A DNA stretch of 64,000 bases from positions 186,001 through 250,000 of the forward strand of contig NBIV01000099.1 in assembly GCA_003194525.1 (NCBI GenBank), written 5' to 3'. The position numbers were made by a program, and so were the translations under genes. Of this stretch, positions 46,521 through 58,154 are shown piece by piece (positions within the stretch are counted from its first letter, which is position 1; every line of letters starts with the position of its first letter). Under the pieces are notes generated by a model. The model did not search any database. It saw only the letters and a program-made list of their open reading frames with translations, and had not been told where the DNA came from. The DNA is from Gracilariopsis chorda. Its lineage: Eukaryota > Rhodophyta > Florideophyceae > Gracilariales > Gracilariaceae.

Positions 46521-46648
46521 AGATCCAACGTCCCGTCGGTTCCTTCCAAGTTGGGATTCTCACATATCCCTCCAGCCAGCGTCTTCTCCCTCCAATGAGG
46601 GGGGAGAATCGTCCTCAGGTTCGCTTACCAGTGTAGTTCATCTTTTCT

Positions 46649-47664
46649 TTGGCTGAAATGGTCCACCATCCCTCTCGCGCTCCGTATGGCGGAGGTACCG
46701 TCGTACGTACATTTGGGCGCTTTTTCGGCAAGTGGCACGTGCCGCTACCATGCCATTGGTCGCCTGCGACGGCGTCTCCTCCCGTACTGAGCATCCATTT
46801 CAGGGCACGCCCCCTGCTCTTGCGTTCCCCCGACCCCTTTGGCGGTCGCCGACACCTCCCTTCGGATTCCCTCTTCCTTCCGGCCTCGCCTTTCCCCGCG
46901 CTACACCTTGGTGCATTCATCACCCTCGACCCTTTGGTACACCTGGTGGTACTCCTTTGGCCTTTCAGGTTCCGGACCGTTGGCTTCGCTTGGCACCGTG
47001 TCCGCTGGGCCGGCTCGTCGATGGCGTCTACTCCATGTCCTCGGGGGCGTATAAAGGCTCCCATGGTTACCTGCTGGAGTATGATGGCTTCGAACGAATC
47101 CCACAGGCGGCCATCACGGTAGATTCGACTGACATGGCTCTGGTACCTAGCAGTGTTTATGCGCATCCTGGGAACAAATACGACCACACCTTGCGCCGTA
47201 ATTCCATGGCCGTGAGAAGTACCCATCTGCCCAGCTCGGTTGCAGAGTTTGTGTGATATGCTGAGCAATACTTGGACGCCCGTCGGTTCGCTGCCACCCC
47301 AAACTACGCTCGAGAGAAGACAAATTCCCAAGTGGAATCCTGGTAAAACCGCTGGATCCATCTTCCTGCCGATGCCCGTTCGGTCGCGCGATGCCGCACT
47401 CTGGTCCCTCTTGACATGCCGTTTGTTCGCTGTGGCGAGGAGGTCGATTACCAATGGAGAGTAAACAAGCTCCTAGAGGACTTATATTCGATTCATGGCG
47501 ACCCTAAGGCCCCCTTCCCACCTCCGAGTCATAACCTCCTCGGGCTGGTCTGCTTCAAGCCCCCATATGACCGCCTGTACTGGTTATCCAACCAGTTCTA
47601 TTGGAATGATATGACCGAACCAGATGGGCGCATCCAGACCACCTTGAAGTACTTCTTCTGTTAA
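46649..47664 (+). CDS. Antisense ORFs inside the LTR element, function unknown
   Basis: On the strand opposite gag, coding-like frames occur. One at 46732-47256 contains RWLRLAPCPLGRLVDGVYS and SGAYKGSHGYLLEYDGFER. One at 47416-47664 contains CGEEVDYQWRVNKLLEDL and DRLYWLSNQFYWNDMTEPD. They occupy the place of RT, RNase H and integrase. I recognise no family. They could be an antisense cargo gene or captured host sequence. Confidence 0.35.
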
Positions 47665-47928
47665 CACCAGGTGGCGTTTCACGATATGCCTCCTTCCCGC
47701 TGGTCTTCCTTATACCTTTCCTTGCTTCCACTTAGCGCCAGCCCTGAGTCCACAATTTGGCACTTCTCGAATCTCCTTATGGTCCCCATTCCACCGATTG
47801 TGGCTCATAACACCCACCAGCTCCAGGGAGGCTTCACCAAGCGTCTCTCGTGATTGAACTGTCCGGAGCTCTTCGCCGAATGGGCCGTCTTCTGTATCAT
47901 GGCCTTTCTGGGTGGCCACCACCTCCCG

Positions 47929-49730
47929 TCATTTTAGGCCCGTTTGATAGGGGTGTTGATATTGGGGCTTGGCCCCGCCTTCAAGGTCAATTCGATGCCT
48001 TTTGGCTTCCATTTCTCCCAGCTTACCACTCCACATGTCATCTAAGCCCTTGAGGAGATCAATTATTTGTTCCCTATATGGTTCAAATTCCTCGCTCTGG
48101 TTGACGTCGTTTCTCCAATTGGCCGGGGGGTCACCCTCAAGAAGCAACTCGTCCGCCTCAATCTCCATAATGGCCACGGGAGCGGGCATAGATATCTCCA
48201 CCACTACACCCTTAGGCAACCTCGTATGCCTATCACGGAAGTTGCTCATGGTAACCGCAAAGGGCCGTTTGGGTACCACATTCATTACTCTATTGGCCAT
48301 GAGTGATAGGTAATTCATTACCAACTAGGGATGGTTTTGCAATAAAACCAGACCTGAGAACTTGCATACCGCTGGTGCAGCCAACTGAGTCATCGGCAGT
48401 ATGACTATCGCCCTTGCCAATCTGGCCTTGTTGGACACAGTCCTCGTGGGGAGCTTGACCTTAGCCTGGGTAGCCTCGGACCCCGGGCGCGAGCCGAAGA
48501 TCGCCAATGATGGTCCACGATGGAAGTCAACCCTCTTTTGGCCAGGATATATCGCTTTTACATATCTCTCAATAAAGCTCGTCCCTAGGATACCTTCTGC
48601 CCCCAGGTTCGGACAGACAGGAAACCAAGTCTTAATCTTCAGGTGACCCAATGGACATAAAGCGCCAGTATTCCGCAAATGCACATCGGCCGACGTGATG
48701 CGTCCCTTAACCTTCGTGACTTTTTGTCCTGTATCATCCTTTCCGAATCCGACGGTAAGACCTTTGGATGTACCAGATTGGGGCCTACTCCAGTATCCAA
48801 CACGGCCGTAAACGTCCTTGTGGTGTTAGCCTGCAGTCCCAACGGTCCATTTACCTTGTAATAATCCTTTCTCAGGACACAAACTACATCCTCCAGGTCT
48901 TCCAACTGGTCCACGGCATACACCCAACTTGAGACCACTGTCATTTCGTCCTTTGGTATATTTGGTTTCTCGGATCCTATGGTCCGCGTATCCGATGGTT
49001 TGAGGTGGCAGTTCTGAGAGAGACGACACGCCTCTATTTGTCCCTCCGGATGGTTCTCCTGCAGCGTGGGCACTGCCGTATCGCCTTGCAATTCCAGGTA
49101 TTCGACGCTATCCTTCGGGTCTTCAACCATGTTGACCTGAGATGGTTTCACCGGTGTGGTGAGGAGAGTCACGTACCTGGAGCTCCCTGGCGTCCCAATG
49201 ATTCTTGGAGAAAAGGTACTCCGGACGTAACCCTTGGCTCGGCGCAACTTGTAGTTCTCCTTCCTTCGCGCCATAATCCCCTTTCGGATGTCCTCAAGCA
49301 TGTGTTTTATGCAGTCACACGGTCGGGCCGTGGAAAGGCATATATAACAGTCATGATTGGACTTCGTAATGACGTCTCTCCTGGGGGCAGTCGGAGAATA
49401 GCGGGATGTCGCCGGGGTCGATGGGGTGGTCGTTCCTGATGAAACGGTCGATGGTGCTTCTGACGGAACTGAGTAGAAGTTCACTGCAAGAGCATCCGCG
49501 GTGTCAGAATGTCCCAAGGCTGAGTCCGATTCCGATGTGGACTCTACCATGTGGGCCTTCAATTCCCTGGATAGGGGTCTTGCACGACCACTGGTGTCTG
49601 CATCACCCGGTCGACGGGACGTCTTATAGGTCTTGCCGTATCCTTTGTCATACGTCACCAGTTGACGCAGTGTCAAGTCCGGGTGGGCAGTGTGGTGGTT
49701 TCGGACATGAGTCCGTGTCGCAGGGAGCAA
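47929..49730 (-). pseudogene. Zinc-motif, retropepsin and linker region of the LTR element
   Basis: A Cys/His cluster (CYICLSTARPCDCIKH, about 49.3 kb) is followed by an aspartic protease with AVLDTGVGPNLVH (about 48.8 kb) and GILGTSFIERYV (about 48.55 kb). An acidic linker ends in HRIDLEGGAKPQYQHPYQTG (about 47.95 kb), the usual lead-in to gypsy RT. RT itself does not follow. Confidence 0.65.
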
Positions 49731-49861
49731 ACCCGCGATAAAATGTCACTTCAGCCAACCCTCGGAGAACACATTCCCGCACTGCGGGCTCTAGTCCAAA
49801 GTTGGTCGTCGTAGTCCGTTTCGGACATGTTTGAGCTCTGGTGGTAGCCAATGGCGTCCTT

Positions 49862-50796
49862 TTAGGCATCCATTATGTGGTCGTCAGTCGCATACGTTTC
49901 CAGCAAGTAATGAACAACCTCCGGATAGGTCCTCAGAAGCTCCCGATCGCGGGCATCAATGGGGTTGGCCGACCCGGAGATCTTGGCAACTACTTGGTCT
50001 TTCGCTTGTACACTTAGAAAAAACTGGACGCAATAGAGCGCATCTCCCTCATGGACTCCATTCTGGTCCCAGGCCACCTGGAACGAGCTCAAGAACTCAA
50101 GGTGTGTACTGGGATCTTTTCCAGAAAACTTCTCCAGAACGGTCAGTTGCAATCTCTTCGCCCACCTGGCAATCTTCTTGGCGACTGAAAAGGTGTACCG
50201 CGTTGAAAGATCCACCAAGCGGTAGTTTTTCACGTCTAAGAACTTCTGGAAATGCTCATTAGTCGAGACCAATGGTTTGAGGTACCGAACATCTGCCTCA
50301 TCCATATCGATGTCGGAAGAGTCCGACGAGTCCGGATGGTCATCGCTCGAGTCCGGGTGGTGCCTCTTCCAATCTTTCGTGCTCGGCTCCCGTAAAACTC
50401 TATCGAGATCGTCCCTGAGGAATCGCTCCACATGGTTTTCGCACCAAGAGCGGAGTTGCGGTCATAGGAGAGCGGCGATATCGTCTACCATACGGGGGTA
50501 GATGCAGTGGCTGCTAAGTCCTGAGGCTGTTCTGCATCATTCCTCGGGTCTTGCAGAAGGTTAATCTGGTCCAGCCTCTCACGGAGGCGAGCGACCAGTG
50601 TTGATTCTCTGTTTATCCTTTCGGGATTGTCCACAGGGTCTATGACACGACCACCTGAGTGGCTGCAGGTACTCCTACGGTCACTATTATTGTCGGCTTG
50701 GGTGGCCAATGGGATTACAGCGACTGCGAGCGGTGCGGATGCAGCGAGGGTTCCTTCGTGTTCTTCGTTCCTTGGAATCGGTTGTTGGGTATCCAT
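49862..50796 (-). pseudogene. gag region of the LTR element
   Basis: The first part has a heptad-like segment (RESTLVARLRERLDQINLL). The following part has acidic Asp/Ser repeats (DSSDDHPDSSDSSD) and then capsid-like sequence (LQLTVLEKFSGKDPSTHLEFL, QVAWDQNGVHEGDALYCVQF). It lies next to the 5' LTR, as expected. Confidence 0.6.
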
Positions 50797-50923
50797 ACGG
50801 TCTGTGTTGCTTTCGAGCCAGTTTCGTCAACTACTAGTCCAATAGTGGAAGTCCTATACGTAGACGTCATTCCTTAGGGCCAAATACGGCTCTTCCTATA
50901 GGCTTCTAGGTCGGGAGACAAGT

Positions 50924-51433
50924 TGTAGTAGAATAATACGTTCTTTGGCCATCTGGGGTAGTAGTCTACGAGGGGTAGTAGCGGCAGAGAGCCAGCCACT
51001 GGGGTGACAATACACTGGGTCTACTACTGACGCGGGCATCAGCTGGCAGCGAGGCGCAATACGCGGGCGCTATCTCAAGTCACTACAGGTCGGGAGAATG
51101 GTAGCGATGGCTTAGAGGCCTTTGGCGTCCTAGTGGCTGCATATGGCGTCAAGAAGATGGCGATGGTGCTTGCCTTTACTCTTCGGAGGTCGGCTGCACT
51201 CGAGCCAACTTTTCTAGCTGTCGAGGCACTCTGACCTCCAGAACTATGCTGAAACATTAAATAAATTAGGTACATAGTCAAACCTATGGGCAAAATGCCC
51301 TGGCACTTGCACTGTCTCCTGACGTTTCCAGCTCGTCCACGTGGAATATTTAGGCCAGCAATGGTCTGACCTCTGCCTGCACATCCACATGGTTACTTCA
51401 TCACTCCGCCTACCCGATGGTCATTCTTCTACA
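50924..51433. repeat. Right LTR (5' LTR of the minus-strand element)
   Basis: 510 bp, TGTAGTAG...TCTACA. Followed by TCACT. It is about 14 bp shorter than the left LTR in the segment after CTGACGT. Confidence 0.9.
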
Positions 51434-52079
51434 TCACTCTTGACACCAAAACGATTAACAGAAAAACAATCACCTCCCACCAAAACTAGCTTCTGATATC
51501 TCAAGCGGTAGGGCAAAAAAAGCAAACGCAACTAGACGAGCAGACCAAGATCGAGCCAAGATAAAGGACTAAATCAGAACCAGAGAACCACGGAAACGGT
51601 GTTTTATATACGTGTTGGTGCCCGGACCACGGTCTGGCTAAGGTTGCAATGCTGGGGCCACAATGAGGAAAGCCCTACCAAACTCAGGTGAACAGGCTGT
51701 TGACGCTGAATTGGGCTGGGGGCGGGGATCGCGTTCTGCGGTGGGTGTGAAAGAGTTTGAGCAAAATCCAACTTCCGGCACCTTTTAAAGACAAAAGAAC
51801 TCGTGAATACGCTCTTATGTTGTATAACGCCATGTCCTTCTAGCTTGTCAGGGCGCAACTTGTACTTAAAAACTTACTGTGACGTTGCAAAATGTACGGA
51901 CGGCTATTACATAACCACTAAAACAAATACAATACACGACACGCGTATGGCCGCTGTCAAAATAAAGACCTTCTATGGCCAATATGGCTCATTTGTTTGC
52001 CATTGCGTAGCTGGCACCTGACACGTGGCATATTACTCTCATTACTGTGGCTCACACGTGCACTCCGCACTTTCACAAG
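51434..52079. other. Spacer without recognised genes
   Basis: No credible ORF. The first five bases are the target duplication of the LTR element. Confidence 0.4.
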
Positions 52080-52640
52080 TAGGGGGGAGAAGTATCGTCG
52101 AATGGGCGCTTTGCACGCGCTGAAGGGAAGTCTTAAGGCGGTTTGTTGGCGCGAGGCCTCCGTTCAGTCAATAACATCCCCTCGTTGCAGTAAATCAATG
52201 CAATGGGAAGAACATGATATCCCTTGGCATCCATCCACGGCGTGTTACAGCAACCAAAATTCTGCATGCTGGGCCGTAGTCAGACTTTTGATGGATACAT
52301 CCCATATAAAACTTGTGGCATGACTAATAGTTTTGGTTACGATTGATTGATACGTAGGCAGTCCAACTGCTATTAATTCCAATTGCCGGGCACTGCATAA
52401 ATGGCTGCAATGTCCATCACTTTGCTGCATGGCAGCTGGAACTCCTCTCTTGTCATCCAATCAGCAGCAGCAGAAGTGAACGTGCAGCAGCCGCAAAGCA
52501 GCCAATAAGCTCTACGATTTTCTGGTGCTGCTGTTGAAGTTTCAGAATGTAAGTGAATCGTTACGCCAAAAGAGGTTTTCCCATGCGCTGACTGGGGCGT
52601 GCAACGCGGTGTTTTTGGCACCACGCTTCCTTTGAATGAC
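52080..52640. repeat. Copy of the CAG-rich MITE family
   Basis: Shares GGCGCGAGGCCTCCGTTCAGTC (compare the inverted 20.7 kb copy), CAGCAGCAG, GCAGCCGCAAAGCAGCCAATAAGCT, GCTGCTGTTGAA, GGGGCGTGCAA and GTTTTTGGCACC with the 20.3-21.0 kb cluster. Translated frames also resemble each other (CWREASVQS here, HWRNASLQT there), consistent with shared descent. Confidence 0.6.
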
Positions 52641-53599
52641 CATGTGCCACCTCATGTTGAATTAAACAATTTAGGAGGAGAGCTGGACAAGCTTGTTACA
52701 GAATAACATACAGAATCATAGATGGATATCCCACTCCAGCAACAAAGGTTTCTAAAAGACGCTTTGCTTCGAACGAAGCAGGAAGTCCGGGATCGAGTGG
52801 AAATTCAGTCCAGTGCCCGTCTCTCTTTTGATTCCCTCCATCCAGCTCCCGCAAGAAGATTAATCTCTAGTCCGCCCAACCTCAGACCTTGTCCGAAGTC
52901 CCTATATATTCTTACGACATTATCAAAACTAAATTCTGATCCCAAATGATAGGGTACATTCTCGTAACATAGCAACAAACGAAAAAATCCTAAAAAAAAT
53001 CTGATTTGAAAGGATGTCGCAACGGCCGAATTGAAGAGAATGCAACCCGAGTTCAGTTTAATTAAAATATCTCCGAGCATCAAGAGAGTAGGAGAAGACG
53101 TTCATCAAGAAGCATCATCGAAAGAAAGCACCCTTGAAGTACAGGAGCTATCAATCCCAGTCGCAAACTCTTGAAACATATGTTCTTTCTGTAAATTTAG
53201 GAAGAGCGAAAGCAGATGGGATGAGCACAGCCAGTCGGAAGATTACTTTACTGCTCTTTCTAGTGCCTATAACTACAGTTGTTTTTGCGACTATTGCAGA
53301 TTTGAGATCAAAGTTACTTTTCAGTATTACGATCCCGTCTACACTAAGGAACTCATTGACCCCCGCATAACGGTTGCCACAGTCTACCGGGCTTCTTGTT
53401 AGTACCATAGAGCACCACACTTGCTTCTAACCGCAGGAAAACTAACTTCATTTGGAGTTATTAAGGAGATAAGAAATCTTTCAAAAATTATTAATTTTAG
53501 TTACATTACATATACATCTAGCTGAGTAAAGAATTTATTGATATTGAGTTTTACAATACCAGCTTGTTTTTCTATTGCAGTAACTGAGCACTAGAAAAC
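52641..53599. other. Spacer, start of the AT-rich part
   Basis: Short ORFs only (for example plus 53134-53370) with no family resemblance. AT content rises sharply from here to the right edge. Confidence 0.35.
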
Positions 53600-55944
53600 C
53601 GGTGCACAGTACAGTACCATGCTAAGGGCCAAGCAATAGTAAGCGTTGAAACAGAACTTACTAAGGAAATATAGGAGATCCTTATTTATAACGATGTTCG
53701 CCTGTTTTGCAGACCTAAAGTAAAGGGTAGAACGAAGCACCCCCAAACAATTAATAAACCTATTAAGTACCCAATAAACATAGAAAAGTTAGCAGCCACG
53801 AATAAACCACCAAAGACTCATCTACAATTTGGAGAACGAAATGCAAGAGCTACTGATCAGATTTAATATTTTAGCTCAACAAGTAAATCAAGTAGGGCGA
53901 CTGAACAATCATTTAACAGCTCTACTCAATCAAAACGATGATCAAACTAGTATACTATAACTAGGGAAACCTGACACGTTTTCAGTAAAATACATGCAAT
54001 CTTGAAAAGAATCATTTGAGAGTTTCTTTCATCATAAATGAAAATCTAAGTGAAGAAAAGAAATTAATGTTTACTGTACGATTTATGACTCGACAAACAT
54101 TGTAGTTTTGGGAATCTATATATGTAAACAATATCAATTATATCAATACATTTGATCAGTTAAAAGAAAGACTATTAGTGTACACTGAGCGTACCACTAG
54201 ATAGCTCAACACCCCAAAAAATGTTATCCAAAATAAAACAAATGGGAAAGTTTAGATCTGCTAGCTTATACATTATAAAATTCACTAAGGGGTGATTACG
54301 AGTTCCAAATATGTGAGTATAAGAACAATTATTTCTCTTTAGCAACCCTAAAAGAATTGTCTTACATGTAATGGCGTACTCGCACTTTGAAAAGGTGACG
54401 AATTGCGATCAGTGGGGATACTAATGCGATAAGAAGTGGCATACAAGTTTTGGCTTGTGCGCCATTATTACGCCACCTGTAACCTCTAATACGCCATCAC
54501 TGCCATTTCCTACAAGTGGCGTATGATTGTTTTGTTTTCCATAGGCCATGCCGTGGGGAAGAAAACAAAAACCCGGTAACCTTTAGAAGCCAAAATCGAT
54601 AGAAATAGGAAACATTCAGCAGAATAACAAAAGAAGCAATCTTGATAATGAAGAAAGAAGACAACATATGAAACAGAAATTATGCTTCAGGTGCCATAAA
54701 CCAGAATGCCGTCCTTAAAAACATAGAACGAACCATAACCCAAATAACTTTACAATCCGGGGTCGAGAAAGAAAGGGAAAACCGAATCCGTCACAAGTGT
54801 ACATTATCAAACTACAGAAAAGCGCAAAAAAATGAAAACAAATACACAACAGAAAATTCAATACGATTGCACTATGCGCATTGAGTAATGAACCAACATA
54901 AAATAACCGTTTATTCTTCAAGCGAAAATGTGTAGCATTGGTGAAGACCAAAACCTGAACCATAATAATAGATAGTAGGTCTGAAGAGATCTTTGTCTCT
55001 AAGAAATATTGTGATCAGCTCAAACTTAACAGTAAATCAAGTGATATCAGAGAAGAATTATTGGATGGAACTCTATTCGTAATGGACCAATGTTTAGACC
55101 TTGTTATCTTTCAAAATCTGGGAAGCTAGGTTTAGAATAAGTCCCTTCATACTGGATTTGATAGTGTGTGATGTTGTTCTAGGAAAGTCTTGGCTACACC
55201 AGTACAATCCACACACAGACGGGAAACAAAACTATACATTTATTCAGATTGATGGTAAAACTTTATTCTGAACGTAGAACCTTTCCGAAGGCAATGCTCT
55301 GATGTTTAACTTCTCCCAGATAGTTAACAGTTTTTTAAACTCGTACTAAGGCAAAAAAGTGAAATATATCTTATGCTTATCCAACCAACGAGCAACACGG
55401 ATAGTAGAAACATGTAAAACGTTAACCTAGAATCAAAACCAAAGGAATCATTAAACCGTTTAGGAGAATGTCGTGATATATTCCCGGATGATCTACCAGA
55501 CGGATTCCCACCGAAAATGAAAGATAGATATGAAAACTACACTAAACTTAATCGTCACACATAAGATGGGACCAATGTACGAACTATCTCTAGCAGAGCT
55601 ACAAGGAATGAGAGAAAAGCTGGATCACTCGTTAAAGCATGTATATTTAAAATCAACTATTTTCCATGGAGAAGCCCTGTTCTTTTCACAACACAAAAGG
55701 TTGGTTTGCTATGAATATTTGTGAAGTGTAGAGTAATTAGTAATCACGCAATGGAAAACAATGTACCACTCCCTCGAATCGATGAAGTATGGGATCAACT
55801 TGGAAATGCGATGTAATTCATTACACTTGATTTGAGATCAGGATATAATCAAATCAGAATACCGGACGATAATATACCTAAAAAAGCATTTGTTGCAAGA
55901 TATGGAGTGGTACGACGATTGCACTAACTGTTACGCCCTATGAA

Positions 55945-56206
55945 AGCGAAAGGTGGCCAAAATATTGCCGACATATGACCGAAATGTGGCCATTCAAGTC
56001 CAGAATTTGGGAAAGCGTGTATCTAAAGAAGATAAAAATGTTTGTTGTAAAGGACTTAGATGAAAAATGTGCGAAATATGGCGGACATGTGGCCATGACT
56101 CTGAACATGGTTCATTTCTCTTCACCAGATACACGTTCTCCCAAAACTTCGATTTAAACGTCCATATCTCGGTCACATTTCGGCCACATTTGAACTATCT
56201 CTGAGC
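55945..56206. repeat. Hairpin MITE inserted in the gypsy RT
   Basis: Left arm (about 55950-56035) and right arm (about 56110-56206) are inverted copies at roughly 70% identity. Compare GACCGAAATGTGGCC with GACCGAGATATGG, and GGGAAAGCGTGTATCT with GGGAGAACGTGTATCT. As a result both strands encode similar peptides (MTEMWPFKSRIWESVYL and MTEIWTFKSKFWENVYL). No transposase is encoded. Confidence 0.75.
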
Positions 56207-56580
56207 GCGCTGCTGGAAGTTTCCAAAACCTAATGAATAATATTCTTAGACCTTTCCTATAGTAATTAGTAACGGTTTACCTTGATGACATCCTGATTTA
56301 CAGTACGAGAAAGGGAGACCATGAACACAAATGAAACTAGTGCTAGACGTACTAAGAAAACTAATTCTACGGAAAACTATCTATATTTCGGTTTATGGAA
56401 CAGTAAGTAGAGTACATGGGTCACATAATAACAGCAGAAACAATTAGAGTGGAAAATAAGTATATTCAAGAAAAACAGAGATGGTCAAGACGAAAAACCG
56501 TTACTGATGTTGAAAGTTTCTCCGGTACATTTACATGTTACAGTATATTAAAAAAAATGCCAAGATATTTAATCACCTTA

Positions 56581-56618
56581 CCCTTTGACTGCCAGATATT
56601 CTTAGCGGATACATAAAG
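56581..56618. repeat. Left terminal inverted repeat of the piggyBac unit
   Basis: CCCTTTGACTGCCAGATATT and following bases. Inverted partner at 62757-62794. Confidence 0.6.
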
Positions 56619-56695
56619 CAAAAGTGACTGGCCAATTTAATGCATTTAAGGACAGATCTCTGCATTCATTAAAGTAGGCTACCCATTATACGATT

Positions 56696-57463
56696 TTGTC
56701 ACTGCCTGCAAATCCCCGTGCAACATTTTGCCTCCCTAATTTTATCCGTCTCCTCTTGTATAAACAGTCTCGATCAGTCTACACATCAGTAGATCAAGAG
56801 CTGAGGCTTGAATATTCGTTCACTTCTAATGCAACTACACAACTGTTGTTAACTGCCAAATCATTTAAGCGAACGAAACGATACAATGTCCAGGAAAGAG
56901 ACTCTCTGCCTGATAGTAAACCAAAAGCATGCAAAAATTATTTAAGGCATAATGCTCACAATGACGCTCCAAGAAAAGTTCTTCAGTGTTCTGTAACAAA
57001 TGAAACGAATAGAACACAGCCTTCTAGGATATCACAGGCAGTCAGAAACTGCACAGATGAACAACACTCCGATAGAAGCAAGGAAAGAATGGGTTTCGAA
57101 GTAGCTTTCCAGGATTATAATATAACTACAGGACTCTGTAAACCAGAATTGGGCGGTAGATCTGCCATAAACCTATTTTGGCGAAAGCAAATAAACGAAA
57201 GCAGGGTCTGCAATGATGTTCAGAGTAGAGCTCTTTCGGTACCAACCAGCGAACCAGATGAGAACACTACTCGGGATGCACAAACATTCCTCAAATGCGG
57301 GGGAACTCCATGTTTTTGGGGACAGTATGGTAACGACGTTTTCCTAGAGGCACATTTGAAGCAATATCCTCTGAGCTTACCAAGTCGTTGCAATGCAGTG
57401 CTGTGCAAAAACGGGTATTGTCTTTACCCTTCTCATAGACATGGTTTGCTTGGGAAGCGCTGA
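56696..57463 (+). CDS. Unrecognised 255-codon ORF inside the piggyBac unit
   Basis: An open frame unusually long for DNA this AT-rich, on the strand opposite the transposases. The first ATG lies late (MGFEVAFQDYN, about residue 131), so the earlier part may not be translated or may need splicing. The C-terminal part has several Cys residues (LKCGGTPCFWGQYG, PSRCNAVLCKNGYC). No family is recognised. It could be a cargo or accessory gene. Confidence 0.35.
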   Translation: MSLPANPRATFCLPNFIRLLLYKQSRSVYTSVDQELRLEYSFTSNATTQLLLTAKSFKRTKRYNVQERDSLPDSKPKACKNYLRHNAHNDAPRKVLQCSVTNETNRTQPSRISQAVRNCTDEQHSDRSKERMGFEVAFQDYNITTGLCKPELGGRSAINLFWRKQINESRVCNDVQSRALSVPTSEPDENTTRDAQTFLKCGGTPCFWGQYGNDVFLEAHLKQYPLSLPSRCNAVLCKNGYCLYPSHRHGLLGKR

Positions 57464-58154
57464 CGAGTTGAAATTCCTCATTGTATTATTAAGCCATTCG
57501 GGAAAGGTATCCTTATCTAGCAGACCCATACATGTGATTCAAAGAGCATTGATGTTCGACGTTACTGATTGAACGGAAGCCACGCATTTCGAAAGGACGT
57601 GGAGCTTAAACGGAATCGACTACAATTATGACGAGATCTAGTGTCTATCGGACTGGTGCGGTGACCTCATATGAGGACAGCGCAACGACACGCAAAATTA
57701 AAAAAATTGAAATCTGATCGGCATGGCCCACATATCACATTTCGAACTTGAAACATGGCCAACAGGGTGGTCTTTGAACTATAAGTACTTGTAAAAGACG
57801 ACCACTGAGGCATAACAGCAGCTCAGTGGCCGTCAGGTCACATGAGAGCAACAAAACATGAGTTGGAACCTCCCTGAGTTCACTTAAACTCCAAAACCCC
57901 TTCCGGAGCTTGACTAATTCTAAATAAATTTAAACTCTCAGAACATTTATAACACGCACTTGAACAGCAGACAGAATACGGTGACATCTGTTAAAGGGGC
58001 AGTTTCGTCATAGATGTTAAATAATCTAGCAAGTCTAAGTAACCTGGATTGAATTAGTACGGGGCTAAAGGTAAAATGAACTTATTGTAAACTTTTGTAT
58101 TCAAACATAGATTTTTAATATTAAAAAGGAAGGTTCACAAGGTTCTGGACATCT
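57464..58154. other. Spacer inside the piggyBac unit, nothing recognised
   Basis: AT-rich, no ORF of note. Confidence 0.4.

Larger units (their letters stand above)
45983..51433 (-). mobile_element. LTR retrotransposon with gag and protease but no visible RT or integrase
   Basis: Two LTRs (45983-46506 and 50924-51433) start TGTAGTAG and end CTACA. Both outer flanks are TCACT, a 5-bp target-site duplication. A purine tract just inside the left LTR fixes the minus-strand sense. The 4.4-kb interior encodes gag and a retropepsin on the minus strand, then only the very beginning of an RT-like segment. The remaining 1.3 kb carries plus-strand ORFs instead. It looks non-autonomous. LTRs differ at roughly one position in eleven by eye, so the insertion is old. 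Confidence 0.85.

Noticed and set aside
46615-47454. 279-codon minus-strand ORF in the LTR element as a pol domain
   Set aside because: It has no RT, RNase H or integrase motif. The plus-strand frames in the same place look more protein-like.
55994-56176. Two 60-codon genes on opposite strands
   Set aside because: They mirror each other because they lie in the arms of a hairpin MITE.
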